DNA of 64,000 nucleotides from Fodinibius sp036381435 (lineage in GTDB: Bacteria > Bacteroidota > Rhodothermia > Balneolales > Balneolaceae): assembly GCA_036381435.1 (NCBI GenBank), contig DASVCW010000021.1:1-64000 (forward strand), read 5' to 3'. The notes below the pieces were generated by a model. It made no database searches and had not been told where the DNA came from. It saw only the letters and a list, made by a program, of their open reading frames with translations. Shown here piece after piece: positions 25,726 through 33,453 of the stretch. The position numbers were made by a program, and so were the translations under genes. Each line of letters begins with the position of its first letter. Position 1 is the stretch's first letter.

Positions 25726-26274
25726 CTACTTCTCGGCTTCATAAATTGTCATTGGTGGAATGTTTCGCCATTCCCATTCGGTGTGAACATTATTAAACTT
25801 TTTTTGGAGCGGCTTTTTTAAATGGCCTGATGTCTGGTAGGCTAAGAACTCGCCATTTTTTTTGAGCAGTTCGTAACTTTGTTCAAGGATGGAATCTTTT
25901 TCATCATTATCCAGAAAGGAGAACGGAATGCCGGAAATGATATAATCTGTCTGTCCAATCGCATTTTCAGGCAGCAATTCAAGCACCTTTTCTACACTTT
26001 GATTGAAGCATTCAACCCGGGAGTCCGAAATTTTTTCCAGCTTCTCAAAAAGCAATTCATTAGTTTCAAAAAGATACAGTCTTGAGCTTGCCGTCATCCG
26101 GGTTAGCAAATATTTAGAAAAAACCCCTGCACCTGCTCCATACTCAACAATGGTAATATCTTTGCCAAAATCGACAGGCTTGCAGACATGACGAATACAA
26201 AACCGTGAAGTCGGCGTCACAGAAGCGACATCTTTATCTTTTAAAAAGCTTTTAAGGTAAGTTAGGGTACTCAT
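25726..26274 (-). CDS. class I SAM-dependent methyltransferase (phospholipid N-methyltransferase-like)
   Basis: A 182-residue Rossmann methyltransferase. The SAM-binding glycine loop VEYGAGAGVFSKYLL is at about residues 42-56, the acidic strand end LYLFETNELL at about 67-76, and the substrate-side motif DYIISGIPFSFL at about 108-119. The sequence SVTPTSRFCIRHVCKPVDF at the N-terminus is typical of the COG3963 group related to PmtA and to KsgA-like enzymes. The substrate cannot be decided here: phosphatidylethanolamine is plausible, but not shown. It lies between a metalloprotease gene and uvrB on the same strand, spaced by about 140 and 90 bases. Confidence 0.85.
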   Translation of the reverse strand: MSTLTYLKSFLKDKDVASVTPTSRFCIRHVCKPVDFGKDITIVEYGAGAGVFSKYLLTRMTASSRLYLFETNELLFEKLEKISDSRVECFNQSVEKVLELLPENAIGQTDYIISGIPFSFLDNDEKDSILEQSYELLKKNGEFLAYQTSGHLKKPLQKKFNNVHTEWEWRNIPPMTIYEAEK

Positions 26275-26363
26275 TTTAGTCTATCAATTGAATGCGGATA
26301 GCACAGATTAATACAAATATTATCTGTGCAAATCAGCTTAATCCGTTTCATCTTTGTTCTGTT

Positions 26364-28412
26364 CTACAGTTCATTCTTTAATGATTCTATTTGGTCGCGA
26401 ATCCGCGCCGCTTCTTCAAACTCCATATTTTTGGCTGCGGTATACATTGACTCTTGCAGGTACTCCAGAAACTCTTCTTTATTATCAAAAGTTACTTCCT
26501 TCATCGCCGGGCTGGCTTTATATTTGATGCCTTCTTCGGCCACTTTCACCACTTCAAGCGCATCTATTTCTTTGGAATCGCCATCTCCGAGATCGAACTT
26601 CTGCGTTGAAATCAGCGCGGGATCAACCAGTGGTTTGAGTTCTTTTTGAATGGTTGTGGGGGTGATGCCATGCTCTTCGTTATATTCCTTCTGAATTTTA
26701 CGCCGCCGCTCGGTTTCATCCATCACCTTTTTCATGCTGTCGGTGATTTTATCCGCATACATAATCGCCTTTCCTTCCACATTTCGTGCCGCACGTCCCA
26801 CAATCTGGAAGAGTGAGGTCTCCGAACGCAGAAATCCTTCTTTATCAGCATCCAAAATAGCTACCAGGCTGAGTTCGGGAATATCAATCCCTTCTCGCAA
26901 CAGATTGATTCCCACTAATACATCAAAATCCCCCCGGCGAAATTTGAACAGTACTTCAACCCGTTCCATGGCGCTTAGCTCGCTGTGCATATAAGCCGCT
27001 GAGATACCGATGCTTTTTAAATATTCACTTACTTCTTCACTCAGTCTTTTTGTAAGGGTGATGCAAAGTACACGCTGTTTTTTTGCCACACGTTGGCGAA
27101 TTTCATCAATCAAATCATCAATTTGATTATCAACGGGGCGCACTTCAATTTCGGGTTCCATCAATCCGGTGGGACGAACAATCTGTTCAACCACTACGCC
27201 ACCGCTTTTTTCGAGTTCATAATCGCTGGGTGTAGCACTCACAAAAATGGCTTGGTTAATCATTCCCTCCCATTCCTCAAAAGTAAGCGGACGGTTATCC
27301 ATGGCTGAAGGCAGCCGAAATCCGTGATCAACGAGATCGATTTTTCGGGAACGGTCGCCGCCATACATCGCTGAAATTTGGGGTATGGTTTGGTGACTTT
27401 CATCAACCACCAGCAGAAAATCATCAGGAAAATAATCGAACAGGCAGTAGGGACGTTCGCCCGGCTTTCGCCTGCTCAAATAACGTGAATAGTTTTCAAT
27501 GCCCGAGCAGTAACCGATTTCCTGCATCATTTCGATATCAAAAAGCGTGCGCTGTTCCAGGCGTTTAGCTTCAAGAAACTTTCCTTCATCATCCAGGGTT
27601 CCGATACGCCAGTGCAGCTCATCCCGAATTTGACCGATGGCTTCTTCCAGCCTGCTCTGTGTAGTCACGTAATGCGAGGCGGGATAAATGCGGAACTCCT
27701 GAACAGTCTCAATTACATTGCCTGTATTCGTATCCACGATCTCCATTTTCTCGATTTCATCACCCCAGAAAGAGATGCGCAAGCCATCTTCAGCATAGGC
27801 GGGATAAAGATCAACTACATCACCCCGTACTCGAAAAGTCCCGCGGCTGAATTCGCGGTCATTGCGCGTGTAATGAAGATCCACCAGGTCATACAGCAGC
27901 TTGTTGCGTGGAATTTCATCACCGGCTTTAAGGGTGATAATGAGCTTTTCGTATTCAGATGGCGAACCGATACCGTAAATACAGCTTACGGATGAAACGA
28001 TAATGACATCACGCCGGCCGGAAAGCAGTGAACTCGTTGCGCGCAACCGCAGCCGCTGGATTTCATCGTTGATGGACAGATCCTTTTCTATGTACTTATC
28101 CTGTGCGGAAAGGTAAGCTTCGGGTTGATAGTAGTCGTAATACGAAATAAAAAATTCAACCCTGTTATCGGGGAAAAAGTCGCTAAGTTCGCGGTAAAGC
28201 TGTGCCGCCAGTGTTTTGTTGTGACTCATTACCAGGGTAGAGCGCTCAACCTGGTCTATGACATCAGCTACCGTTCGCGTTTTTCCCGAGCCGGTAATTC
28301 CCAATAGTGTTTGATATTTATCACCGCTTTCAACTCCCGCTACCAGCTCTTCAATGGCTTTTGGTTGATCGCCGGCGGCCGGCCAGGGAGATTGTAGATG
28401 AAATTTAGACAT
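26364..28412 (-). CDS. uvrB: excinuclease ABC subunit B
   Basis: Damage-verifying helicase-like subunit of UvrABC nucleotide excision repair. It is 682 residues, the normal length. The Walker A motif GITGSGKT is at about residue 40, the beta-hairpin YYDYYQPEAYLSAQDKYIEK at about 92, the DEAD-like DESHQ at about 338, helicase motif VI in IVGRAARN and the C-terminal UVR domain (EFLEYLQESMYTAAKNMEFE) that binds UvrC. No lexA-type operator was recognised. It is monocistronic next to a repeat-rich gap. Confidence 0.98.
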   Translation of the reverse strand: MSKFHLQSPWPAAGDQPKAIEELVAGVESGDKYQTLLGITGSGKTRTVADVIDQVERSTLVMSHNKTLAAQLYRELSDFFPDNRVEFFISYYDYYQPEAYLSAQDKYIEKDLSINDEIQRLRLRATSSLLSGRRDVIIVSSVSCIYGIGSPSEYEKLIITLKAGDEIPRNKLLYDLVDLHYTRNDREFSRGTFRVRGDVVDLYPAYAEDGLRISFWGDEIEKMEIVDTNTGNVIETVQEFRIYPASHYVTTQSRLEEAIGQIRDELHWRIGTLDDEGKFLEAKRLEQRTLFDIEMMQEIGYCSGIENYSRYLSRRKPGERPYCLFDYFPDDFLLVVDESHQTIPQISAMYGGDRSRKIDLVDHGFRLPSAMDNRPLTFEEWEGMINQAIFVSATPSDYELEKSGGVVVEQIVRPTGLMEPEIEVRPVDNQIDDLIDEIRQRVAKKQRVLCITLTKRLSEEVSEYLKSIGISAAYMHSELSAMERVEVLFKFRRGDFDVLVGINLLREGIDIPELSLVAILDADKEGFLRSETSLFQIVGRAARNVEGKAIMYADKITDSMKKVMDETERRRKIQKEYNEEHGITPTTIQKELKPLVDPALISTQKFDLGDGDSKEIDALEVVKVAEEGIKYKASPAMKEVTFDNKEEFLEYLQESMYTAAKNMEFEEAARIRDQIESLKNEL

Positions 28413-29032
28413 AAGATAAAATCTGTAGCTAAGTAAAAACCCTCAGGGTTTATTATTTATTTAATTGGGCAAATGTTCAAATAGTCCCAAACCCTGAGGG
28501 TTTCAGAGGGTTTTAAAATTAGTCATCATTAGTAAACGAAGCTTCTGTAAAATCATTCTGTTAAAATCACATATTTTTACCGCAATTGACAGTAAGATTT
28601 TTTGAATGATTAATAGGCACAAGCGAGACGTTTGCGCCAGTTGAGCGCAAATGTAGGACGGGCATCTTGCCCGTCAAAAGGCAATGATTTAAGAACAAGG
28701 ATTAACGATTTACGATCTGTGATGTAAAACCGCGACGATCTGATCTAAAATCATTCCCGATTCATCCGGATTAATCCTTGTTCTGAAGTTTGAACTTTTA
28801 TTCACCCCTAAATCCCCTAAAGGGGACTTTGGAGACTACCTTTCTCAAAGGTAACTGTCCTTTAGTAAATTGTCTTTTTCAAAATAGGGTTCATCTCCTT
28901 ATTTCAAGCAATAATAAGTCTCCTTTAAGGGATTTAGGGGTAAACCAGGATGCCCGTCCTACAATTTCCTTTATCCTGAACCCAGTTTAGCTTACATTCA
29001 AGCGTAAAGTTTTTTAGTTGATTGATAATTTA
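28413..29032. repeat. 620-base gap with several palindromic repeats
   Basis: No gene seen. From left to right: AAACCCTCAGGGTTT and AAACCCTGAGGGTTT (28436-28505); GGCACAAGCGAGACGTTTGC with GCCAGTTGAGCGC (about 28616-28650), related to 40782-40808; GTAGGACGGGCATCTTGCCC (28653); and CACCCCTAAATCCCCTAAAG (about 28802) facing CTTTAAGGGATTTAGGGGT (about 28923). A final GGATGCCCGTCCTACA (28947) is an inverted half of the 28653 palindrome. Confidence 0.65.
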
Positions 29033-30166
29033 ATGGCAAATAAAGAAAACAAATTAGGCCCTCAGCGAAACCGCATTGATGAAATTGACCGGCAGTTGCT
29101 GGATTTGCTCTCAGAGCGAAATGAGATTGTAAATGAAGTAATTGAGAAAAAAATTCGAAATCAGTTGCCAATTTTTGCACCCAAACGCGAAGATGAGAAA
29201 ACGGCTAAATTTCGGCGAATGGCTGATGAACGTAGTCTTGATCCCGACTGGGCAGAAGATTTTCTGCGAATGATTATGGCTTCTTCACGCGCCAGCCAAT
29301 CATCAAAAGAATTCCCCCGGGCTACCGAAGAGCCGAAGCATATTTTAATTGTCGGCGCAAAAGGCGGAATGGGAAGCCTGTATGCGCGTATCGCGGAACA
29401 AACAGGACATACCGTTCATAAAATCGACAAGCACAACTGGTATGAACTTGAAGAGATAGCTCCCAAACTCGATTTAGCCATCGTTTCAGTTCCCATAAAT
29501 GTTACGGTTGATGTTATCAGTCGATTGGCTCCAAAATTGAAGCCGGAGACCATTTTAGCTGATTTTACCAGTAATAAAGTAGAACCCATAGCGGCGATGA
29601 AGGAAGCACATGAAGGCCCGGTTTTAGGGCTTCACCCTATGCACGGGCCCGGTGTTCATAATCTTTCCAAGCAGTTGATGGTTGTTTGTCCCGTGCGAGA
29701 TTCTGAAGCTTCGGAATGGGTGGTTGATCAATCGAAGTTGTGGGGCATGCGGGTGATGGAAGCCGACCCCGAGAAGCATGATCATGTGATGAATATGGTG
29801 CAGGGATTACGGCACTTTGTGGCGTTGCTGCATGGCTCATTCATGCAAACCTACGATTTGAAACCGCAGGATATTCTGGATTATTCTTCTCCAATCTATC
29901 GTGCCGAGTTGATGATGACAGGACGAATCTTCGCTCAAAGTGCCGAGCTGTATGCTGATATTGTGTTTGCAAATGAAGAGCGTCGCGATCTGCTGCTGAA
30001 GTTCATTGAGCACAATGATAAGCTTGCCCAGATGGTTAAAAATGATGACAAAAAAGGCTTTATCAAAGAATTTGAGGCGGTCACCGATTTCTTTGGTAGC
30101 TTTGCCAATCAGGCGCTTGAAGAAAGCAGTTATTTGATTAATCGTCTGGCAGATCGGTTTGCCTGA
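29033..30166 (+). CDS. tyrA: bifunctional chorismate mutase / prephenate dehydrogenase
   Basis: Converts chorismate to prephenate and then to 4-hydroxyphenylpyruvate for tyrosine synthesis. Residues about 5-95 are an AroQ-type chorismate mutase (NRIDEIDRQLLDLLSERNEI). Residues about 100-375 are the NAD(P)-binding prephenate dehydrogenase (HILIVGAKGGMGSLYARIAE, GLHPMHGPGV, NMVQGLRHFVALLHGSF). The fusion order is that of E. coli TyrA. Length is 377 residues from the ATG at 29033; a TTG 15 bases earlier is also possible, and no clear ribosome site decides it. Confidence 0.93.
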   Translation: MANKENKLGPQRNRIDEIDRQLLDLLSERNEIVNEVIEKKIRNQLPIFAPKREDEKTAKFRRMADERSLDPDWAEDFLRMIMASSRASQSSKEFPRATEEPKHILIVGAKGGMGSLYARIAEQTGHTVHKIDKHNWYELEEIAPKLDLAIVSVPINVTVDVISRLAPKLKPETILADFTSNKVEPIAAMKEAHEGPVLGLHPMHGPGVHNLSKQLMVVCPVRDSEASEWVVDQSKLWGMRVMEADPEKHDHVMNMVQGLRHFVALLHGSFMQTYDLKPQDILDYSSPIYRAELMMTGRIFAQSAELYADIVFANEERRDLLLKFIEHNDKLAQMVKNDDKKGFIKEFEAVTDFFGSFANQALEESSYLINRLADRFA

Positions 30167-30183
30167 ACTATTATAACTCACAA

Positions 30184-30260
30184 AGAGTCGTATCGCATGC
30201 GTCTCAAAGGGTGTTTTTAATTAATGATTTTCCTTGAGGCGGATCCAATCCGCCTCTACA
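30184..30260. repeat. paired palindrome, second copy of the GAGACGC/GGATCCAATCC element
   Basis: GAGTCGTATCGCATGCGTCTC and GGCGGATCCAATCCGCCTC, spaced as in 1289-1363. The rest of the gap to 30560 is AT-rich upstream sequence of the curli operon without a gene; a weak sigma-54-like box near 30444-30459 is discussed in the findings. Confidence 0.7.
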
Positions 30261-30560
30261 TACCTCCTCTTTCAATTAAACACTCAGCCTTTACGCTCAA
30301 TGTTACACAAATAATTATTGGCGTGTAATTTTTTTACGCAAAGTAATATTGCGATTAAAGAAACCTAAGGTTTCTGCTGCTTTTACATTCATCTCCTACC
30401 TTCTATTACACTTTAAGTTATCCTAATGTTAATAGGTGTTAACTTGGCACATTAATTGTCCCATTAGCGAATGGTTGACCCACCTTTTTAGACTTTGCAT
30501 TTCAATTAGGTTTTAGTGGTTGGTTTTTCAAGGCAAGAGAGAAGGTATAATCAAGAAAGA

Positions 30561-31301
30561 ATGCATACCAGAAAGAAAATAAAAATAAACTTTTTGTTTT
30601 GGCTTATCGTACAGATTTGTCTGCTCATTTTGCTATTTGTTTTTAATTCTGCCGGTTTTGCTCAGGTTAAAAATGATACGCTTGTCTATGTAGTAAAACC
30701 GGGGGACTACCTGATAAAAATCAGTAAAAAGCTGGGGGACCGTAATTTTCAAAAAGCACTTTTTGACGCTAACAAAGATAAAATAGACGACCCGAATCTT
30801 ATTTATCCCGGGCAAAAATTATTTATTCCGGTCTCAGTTCGTTCATCAGAGAAATTCGTGAGCATGATTGACTCATCACTCGAAATAACTGCTCAAGACA
30901 GTTTAAAAATACTTGAGAGGCTCCGAAAAGCATTCAGAAAAGTAGTTGAAGCAAAGAAAAAGCAAAAGGCTGAAAACTCAAATCCGGATTATGGATTGGG
31001 ACTTGGCGGACTTGTGATCGATGAAACCAGGAGTAAGATGGGTAATGACTTTTATAACATTTTCTACAAATACTGGCAGGCTCCTGAAAATGCCGGAAAT
31101 TTTATACTCACCATTTCAGAGCAACCGAGTCCCTCTATCGGAACGGTGATTTTTGTCAAGATCAACCATGAAGAAGTGTTTAGAGCAAAGCTACAGCCAC
31201 GATATGCTGTTATTGAAAAACTGGCTCATCGCGCTGCGCTTATCAGTTATCAAAATCTTCAGCAACAAAATTTAACATCAACTCAATTAAATGGTTATTA
31301 A
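30561..31301 (+). CDS. csgE: curli secretion-specificity factor CsgE fused to an N-terminal LysM domain
   Basis: In E. coli, CsgE is a periplasmic cap of the CsgG channel that gives substrate selectivity. This 246-residue version has a signal peptide (FWLIVQICLLILLFVFNSAG), a LysM peptidoglycan-binding domain (about residues 34-80; YVVKPGDYLIKISKKLGDRN, IYPGQKLFIP), a charged linker, and a C-terminal CsgE domain (about 140-235; GLVIDETRSKMGNDFYNIFY, NFILTISEQPSPSIGTVIFV). E. coli CsgE has no LysM; the domain could hold it to the cell wall near the pore. Start ATG 30561 gives the clean signal; a GTG at 30516 is possible. First gene of the operon, one base from csgF. Confidence 0.88.
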   Translation: MHTRKKIKINFLFWLIVQICLLILLFVFNSAGFAQVKNDTLVYVVKPGDYLIKISKKLGDRNFQKALFDANKDKIDDPNLIYPGQKLFIPVSVRSSEKFVSMIDSSLEITAQDSLKILERLRKAFRKVVEAKKKQKAENSNPDYGLGLGGLVIDETRSKMGNDFYNIFYKYWQAPENAGNFILTISEQPSPSIGTVIFVKINHEEVFRAKLQPRYAVIEKLAHRAALISYQNLQQQNLTSTQLNGY

Positions 31302-31302
31302 C

Positions 31303-31734
31303 ATGAAACCTTCGTCAATTTTCTATATGTCTTTACTTGCTGTCCTGGGATGTTTTCTTATGGTGCCGGCAACGGCTGCTGGCCAGGATTTTGTCTACCA
31401 ACCTACAAATCCCGCTTTTGGGGGCAGTCCGTTAAACTATCAATGGCTGTTAAGTTCAGCCACTGTACAAAATAAGTATAAAGAAGTAAGAGATTTTGGC
31501 TTCAATGAAGATCCGCTGGCAAATTTTCAGCAGCAGCTGAAGCGACAGGTGTTATCCGAGCTAACGCGCCAAATTATAGAACAAAAATTTGGGAGTTTTG
31601 ACATCACCAAGACAAACTCATTAAAATTTGGAGAGTTTCAAATAGAGGTTGTTCCCGGCTCCGGTGGAATGACGATTACTATTTTTGATGTGACAACCGG
31701 TCAGGAGACAACTATAACTTTACCTAACATTTAA
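31303..31734 (+). CDS. csgF: curli assembly factor CsgF
   Basis: CsgF sits on the outer face of the CsgG pore and links the nucleator to the channel. The 143-residue protein has a signal peptide (MSLLAVLGCFLMVPATAAG) and the family hallmark VYQPTNPAFGGSPLNYQWLL directly after cleavage, which in E. coli forms the helix plugged into CsgG, then a C-terminal beta region (FDITKTNSLKFGEFQIEVV). It follows csgE by one base and precedes csgG by 5. ATG 31303 is preferred; an ATG 12 bases upstream lies within csgE. Confidence 0.92.
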   Translation: MKPSSIFYMSLLAVLGCFLMVPATAAGQDFVYQPTNPAFGGSPLNYQWLLSSATVQNKYKEVRDFGFNEDPLANFQQQLKRQVLSELTRQIIEQKFGSFDITKTNSLKFGEFQIEVVPGSGGMTITIFDVTTGQETTITLPNI

Positions 31735-31739
31735 TATCA

Positions 31740-33095
31740 ATGAACAAATTCATTCAGCTGTTTTGGGCATTTGTATTTATAGCAATATCGGCTTGTTCGG
31801 CTGTTAAGCCTTTTCAAACCGAACCGGCAAGAGACGGACTGGAAAGCCTGGCAAGTGCATCACTAAGAGAACTGCCGCCACCGGAAAGTAAAATTGTTGC
31901 CGCTGTATACCGGTTCAGAGATCAAACCGGACAGTATAAACCTTCCGAGCGGGTTGCTAGCTGGTCAACCGCCGTTACCCAAGGCTCAACTTCTATTTTG
32001 ATTAAGGCTATGGAAAAATCGGGATGGTTTATTCCCATCGAGCGTGCCGGACTGGCGAATCTTTTGAACGAGCGGAAAATTATCCATTCAACCCGAGCCA
32101 ATAATAATGATAATACCGGCCTTCATCCCTTGCTTTTTGCGGGCATCATTTTGGAAGGCGGCATTATCGGTTATGATACAAACATTATTACAAGCGGGGC
32201 GGGTGTGCGGTATTTCGGGGCAAGCGTTTCGGGACAATTTCGTAAAGACCGCATTACTATTTACCTGCGCGCTGTTTCTACAAGAACCGGACGTATTTTG
32301 AAATCCGTTCACACTACAAAATCTATTATTTCTCAACAGCTCAGTGGCGGGCTTTTCCGCTTTATTGACACCAACAGGCTGCTTGAAGCAGAAGTTGGCT
32401 TCACCTACAACGAACCTACCGTAATGGCGGTAACCGAAGCCATTGATGAAGCGCTAAAAAGATTAATTATTGAAGGCGTTGAAGAAGGGTTATGGAGTGC
32501 GCTGAATGAAGGAGAATTTCGGGCTTATGTTCAAAGCTTACAGCAAGAGAAACAAGATAAGGAGCAGATCAGAAGAAATTATTTTGGTTTTTTGAGCGAT
32601 GAAAGGCTTAGAACAGGCTTTTCGGGGTCCCTTAATTTCACCTATGGCAGTCTTGTTGGCAATTATGCGACGGTTACGCAAAATCCGGGTGTTGCTTTGC
32701 AGCTTGAGCAATTCATCAAGCCGGGCGTTTCGCTAAAGTTAAATATAGTACGTTCTCAAATAGGCGCCACTCATGTTTTTTCTGAGCCCTATACCAGCGC
32801 CGATTTATTACTGAATGCTTACATCACGCCCAGCCTAAGCTTATCACCTTATATAGGTCTTGGAGGCGGGGTGATCGCTTATGACAGATATAAACGATTT
32901 GCCAGGGCCCGGTTTTTCCCTGCTGCAACGGTTGAAGCAGGCCTGGACTACCGTCTTAGCAATTGGCTGGGACTTAAAATAGGCGCCAACTATCGGTACC
33001 TGATTAAAGATGGTATTGACGGGGTGACGATCGGTTCAATTCACGACCAACAGTGGAATATTTTTACGGGAATAACGATAAGCCCCAACTTTTAA
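31740..33095 (+). CDS. csgG: curli secretion channel CsgG with C-terminal barrel-like domain
   Basis: CsgG is the nonameric outer-membrane lipoprotein channel that exports curli subunits. Residues 1-19 are a lipoprotein signal (AISACSAV; Cys 19). Residues about 40-275 match CsgG well: FRDQTGQYKPSERVASWSTA, SGWFIPIERAGLANLLNERK, GARYFG-like SGAGVRYFGASVSG (pore region), SKTIL-like TTKSIISQQLSGGLFRFID. About 175 further residues (SLNFTYGSLVGNY ... GLDYRLSNWLGLKIGANYRY ... GITISPNF) look like alternating amphipathic beta strands of a small outer-membrane barrel, absent from the 277-residue E. coli protein. The aromatic-ended C-terminus fits an outer-membrane barrel signal. Confidence 0.92.
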   Translation: MNKFIQLFWAFVFIAISACSAVKPFQTEPARDGLESLASASLRELPPPESKIVAAVYRFRDQTGQYKPSERVASWSTAVTQGSTSILIKAMEKSGWFIPIERAGLANLLNERKIIHSTRANNNDNTGLHPLLFAGIILEGGIIGYDTNIITSGAGVRYFGASVSGQFRKDRITIYLRAVSTRTGRILKSVHTTKSIISQQLSGGLFRFIDTNRLLEAEVGFTYNEPTVMAVTEAIDEALKRLIIEGVEEGLWSALNEGEFRAYVQSLQQEKQDKEQIRRNYFGFLSDERLRTGFSGSLNFTYGSLVGNYATVTQNPGVALQLEQFIKPGVSLKLNIVRSQIGATHVFSEPYTSADLLLNAYITPSLSLSPYIGLGGGVIAYDRYKRFARARFFPAATVEAGLDYRLSNWLGLKIGANYRYLIKDGIDGVTIGSIHDQQWNIFTGITISPNF

Positions 33096-33104
33096 AGAGA
33101 TGAG

Positions 33105-33190
33105 ACCTGACAGCGTTCCGGCGTATTTCCGGTTCCTGTCAACGTCTCTGGAAACAACACTGTCAGGTCCGCCATCCGGCGGACGCTTAC
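33105..33190. repeat. CTGACAG-type paired palindrome downstream of csgG
   Basis: GAGACCTGACAGCGTTCC faces GGTTCCTGTCAACGTCTC, followed by ACACTGTCAGGTCCGCC. Related to 23050-23126. It may lower read-through from csgEFG into the curlin gene. Confidence 0.55.
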
Positions 33191-33241
33191 ATGTTGTTTA
33201 GAAAATCAGAGGGATTCTAAAGAATATGGAGTAAAAATGAA

Positions 33242-33304
33242 GGCAACGCCGGGAACCTTACTGTGGAAGTACATCCACGGTAAGGGGAGAGACCCAACGT
33301 TGCC
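33242..33304 (+). promoter_or_regulatory. structured leader candidate upstream of the giant curlin gene
   Basis: An outer stem GGCAACG (33242-33248) / CGTTGCC (33298-33304) encloses an inner 12-pair stem CCTTACTGTGGA (33256-33267) / TCCACGGTAAGG (33274-33285) with loop AGTACA and one wobble. It is about 150 bases before the curlin ATG in a 358-base gap, so it would be in the 5' untranslated RNA or at the DNA level near the promoter. It does not match the GEMM c-di-GMP riboswitch or other classes I know. It could be a dispersed repeat, but I found no second copy here. Confidence 0.45.
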
Positions 33305-33453
33305 CCTGTAAGGTATCTGATAGAAATATATAGAATCGGAAGGTTCTTTGCAGGATCATTCTTGCTCCTGACTTCCATAGCAGAAATGCATGGAAAAACA
33401 AACAGTGGGGAAAGCCCTCACGCAACTAACATACAAAACACAGGAGTAGCATA

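Noticed and set aside
25726..26274. KsgA/Erm-type rRNA adenine dimethylase.
   Set aside because: The SAM site is similar, but it is too short and the substrate motif reads SGIPFSF instead of the NLPY type; it fits the phospholipid N-methyltransferase-like group better.
33242..33304. A c-di-GMP (GEMM) riboswitch in front of the curlin gene.
   Set aside because: It would fit biofilm control, but the conserved GEMM core sequences are not present; I keep only a generic structured-leader call.
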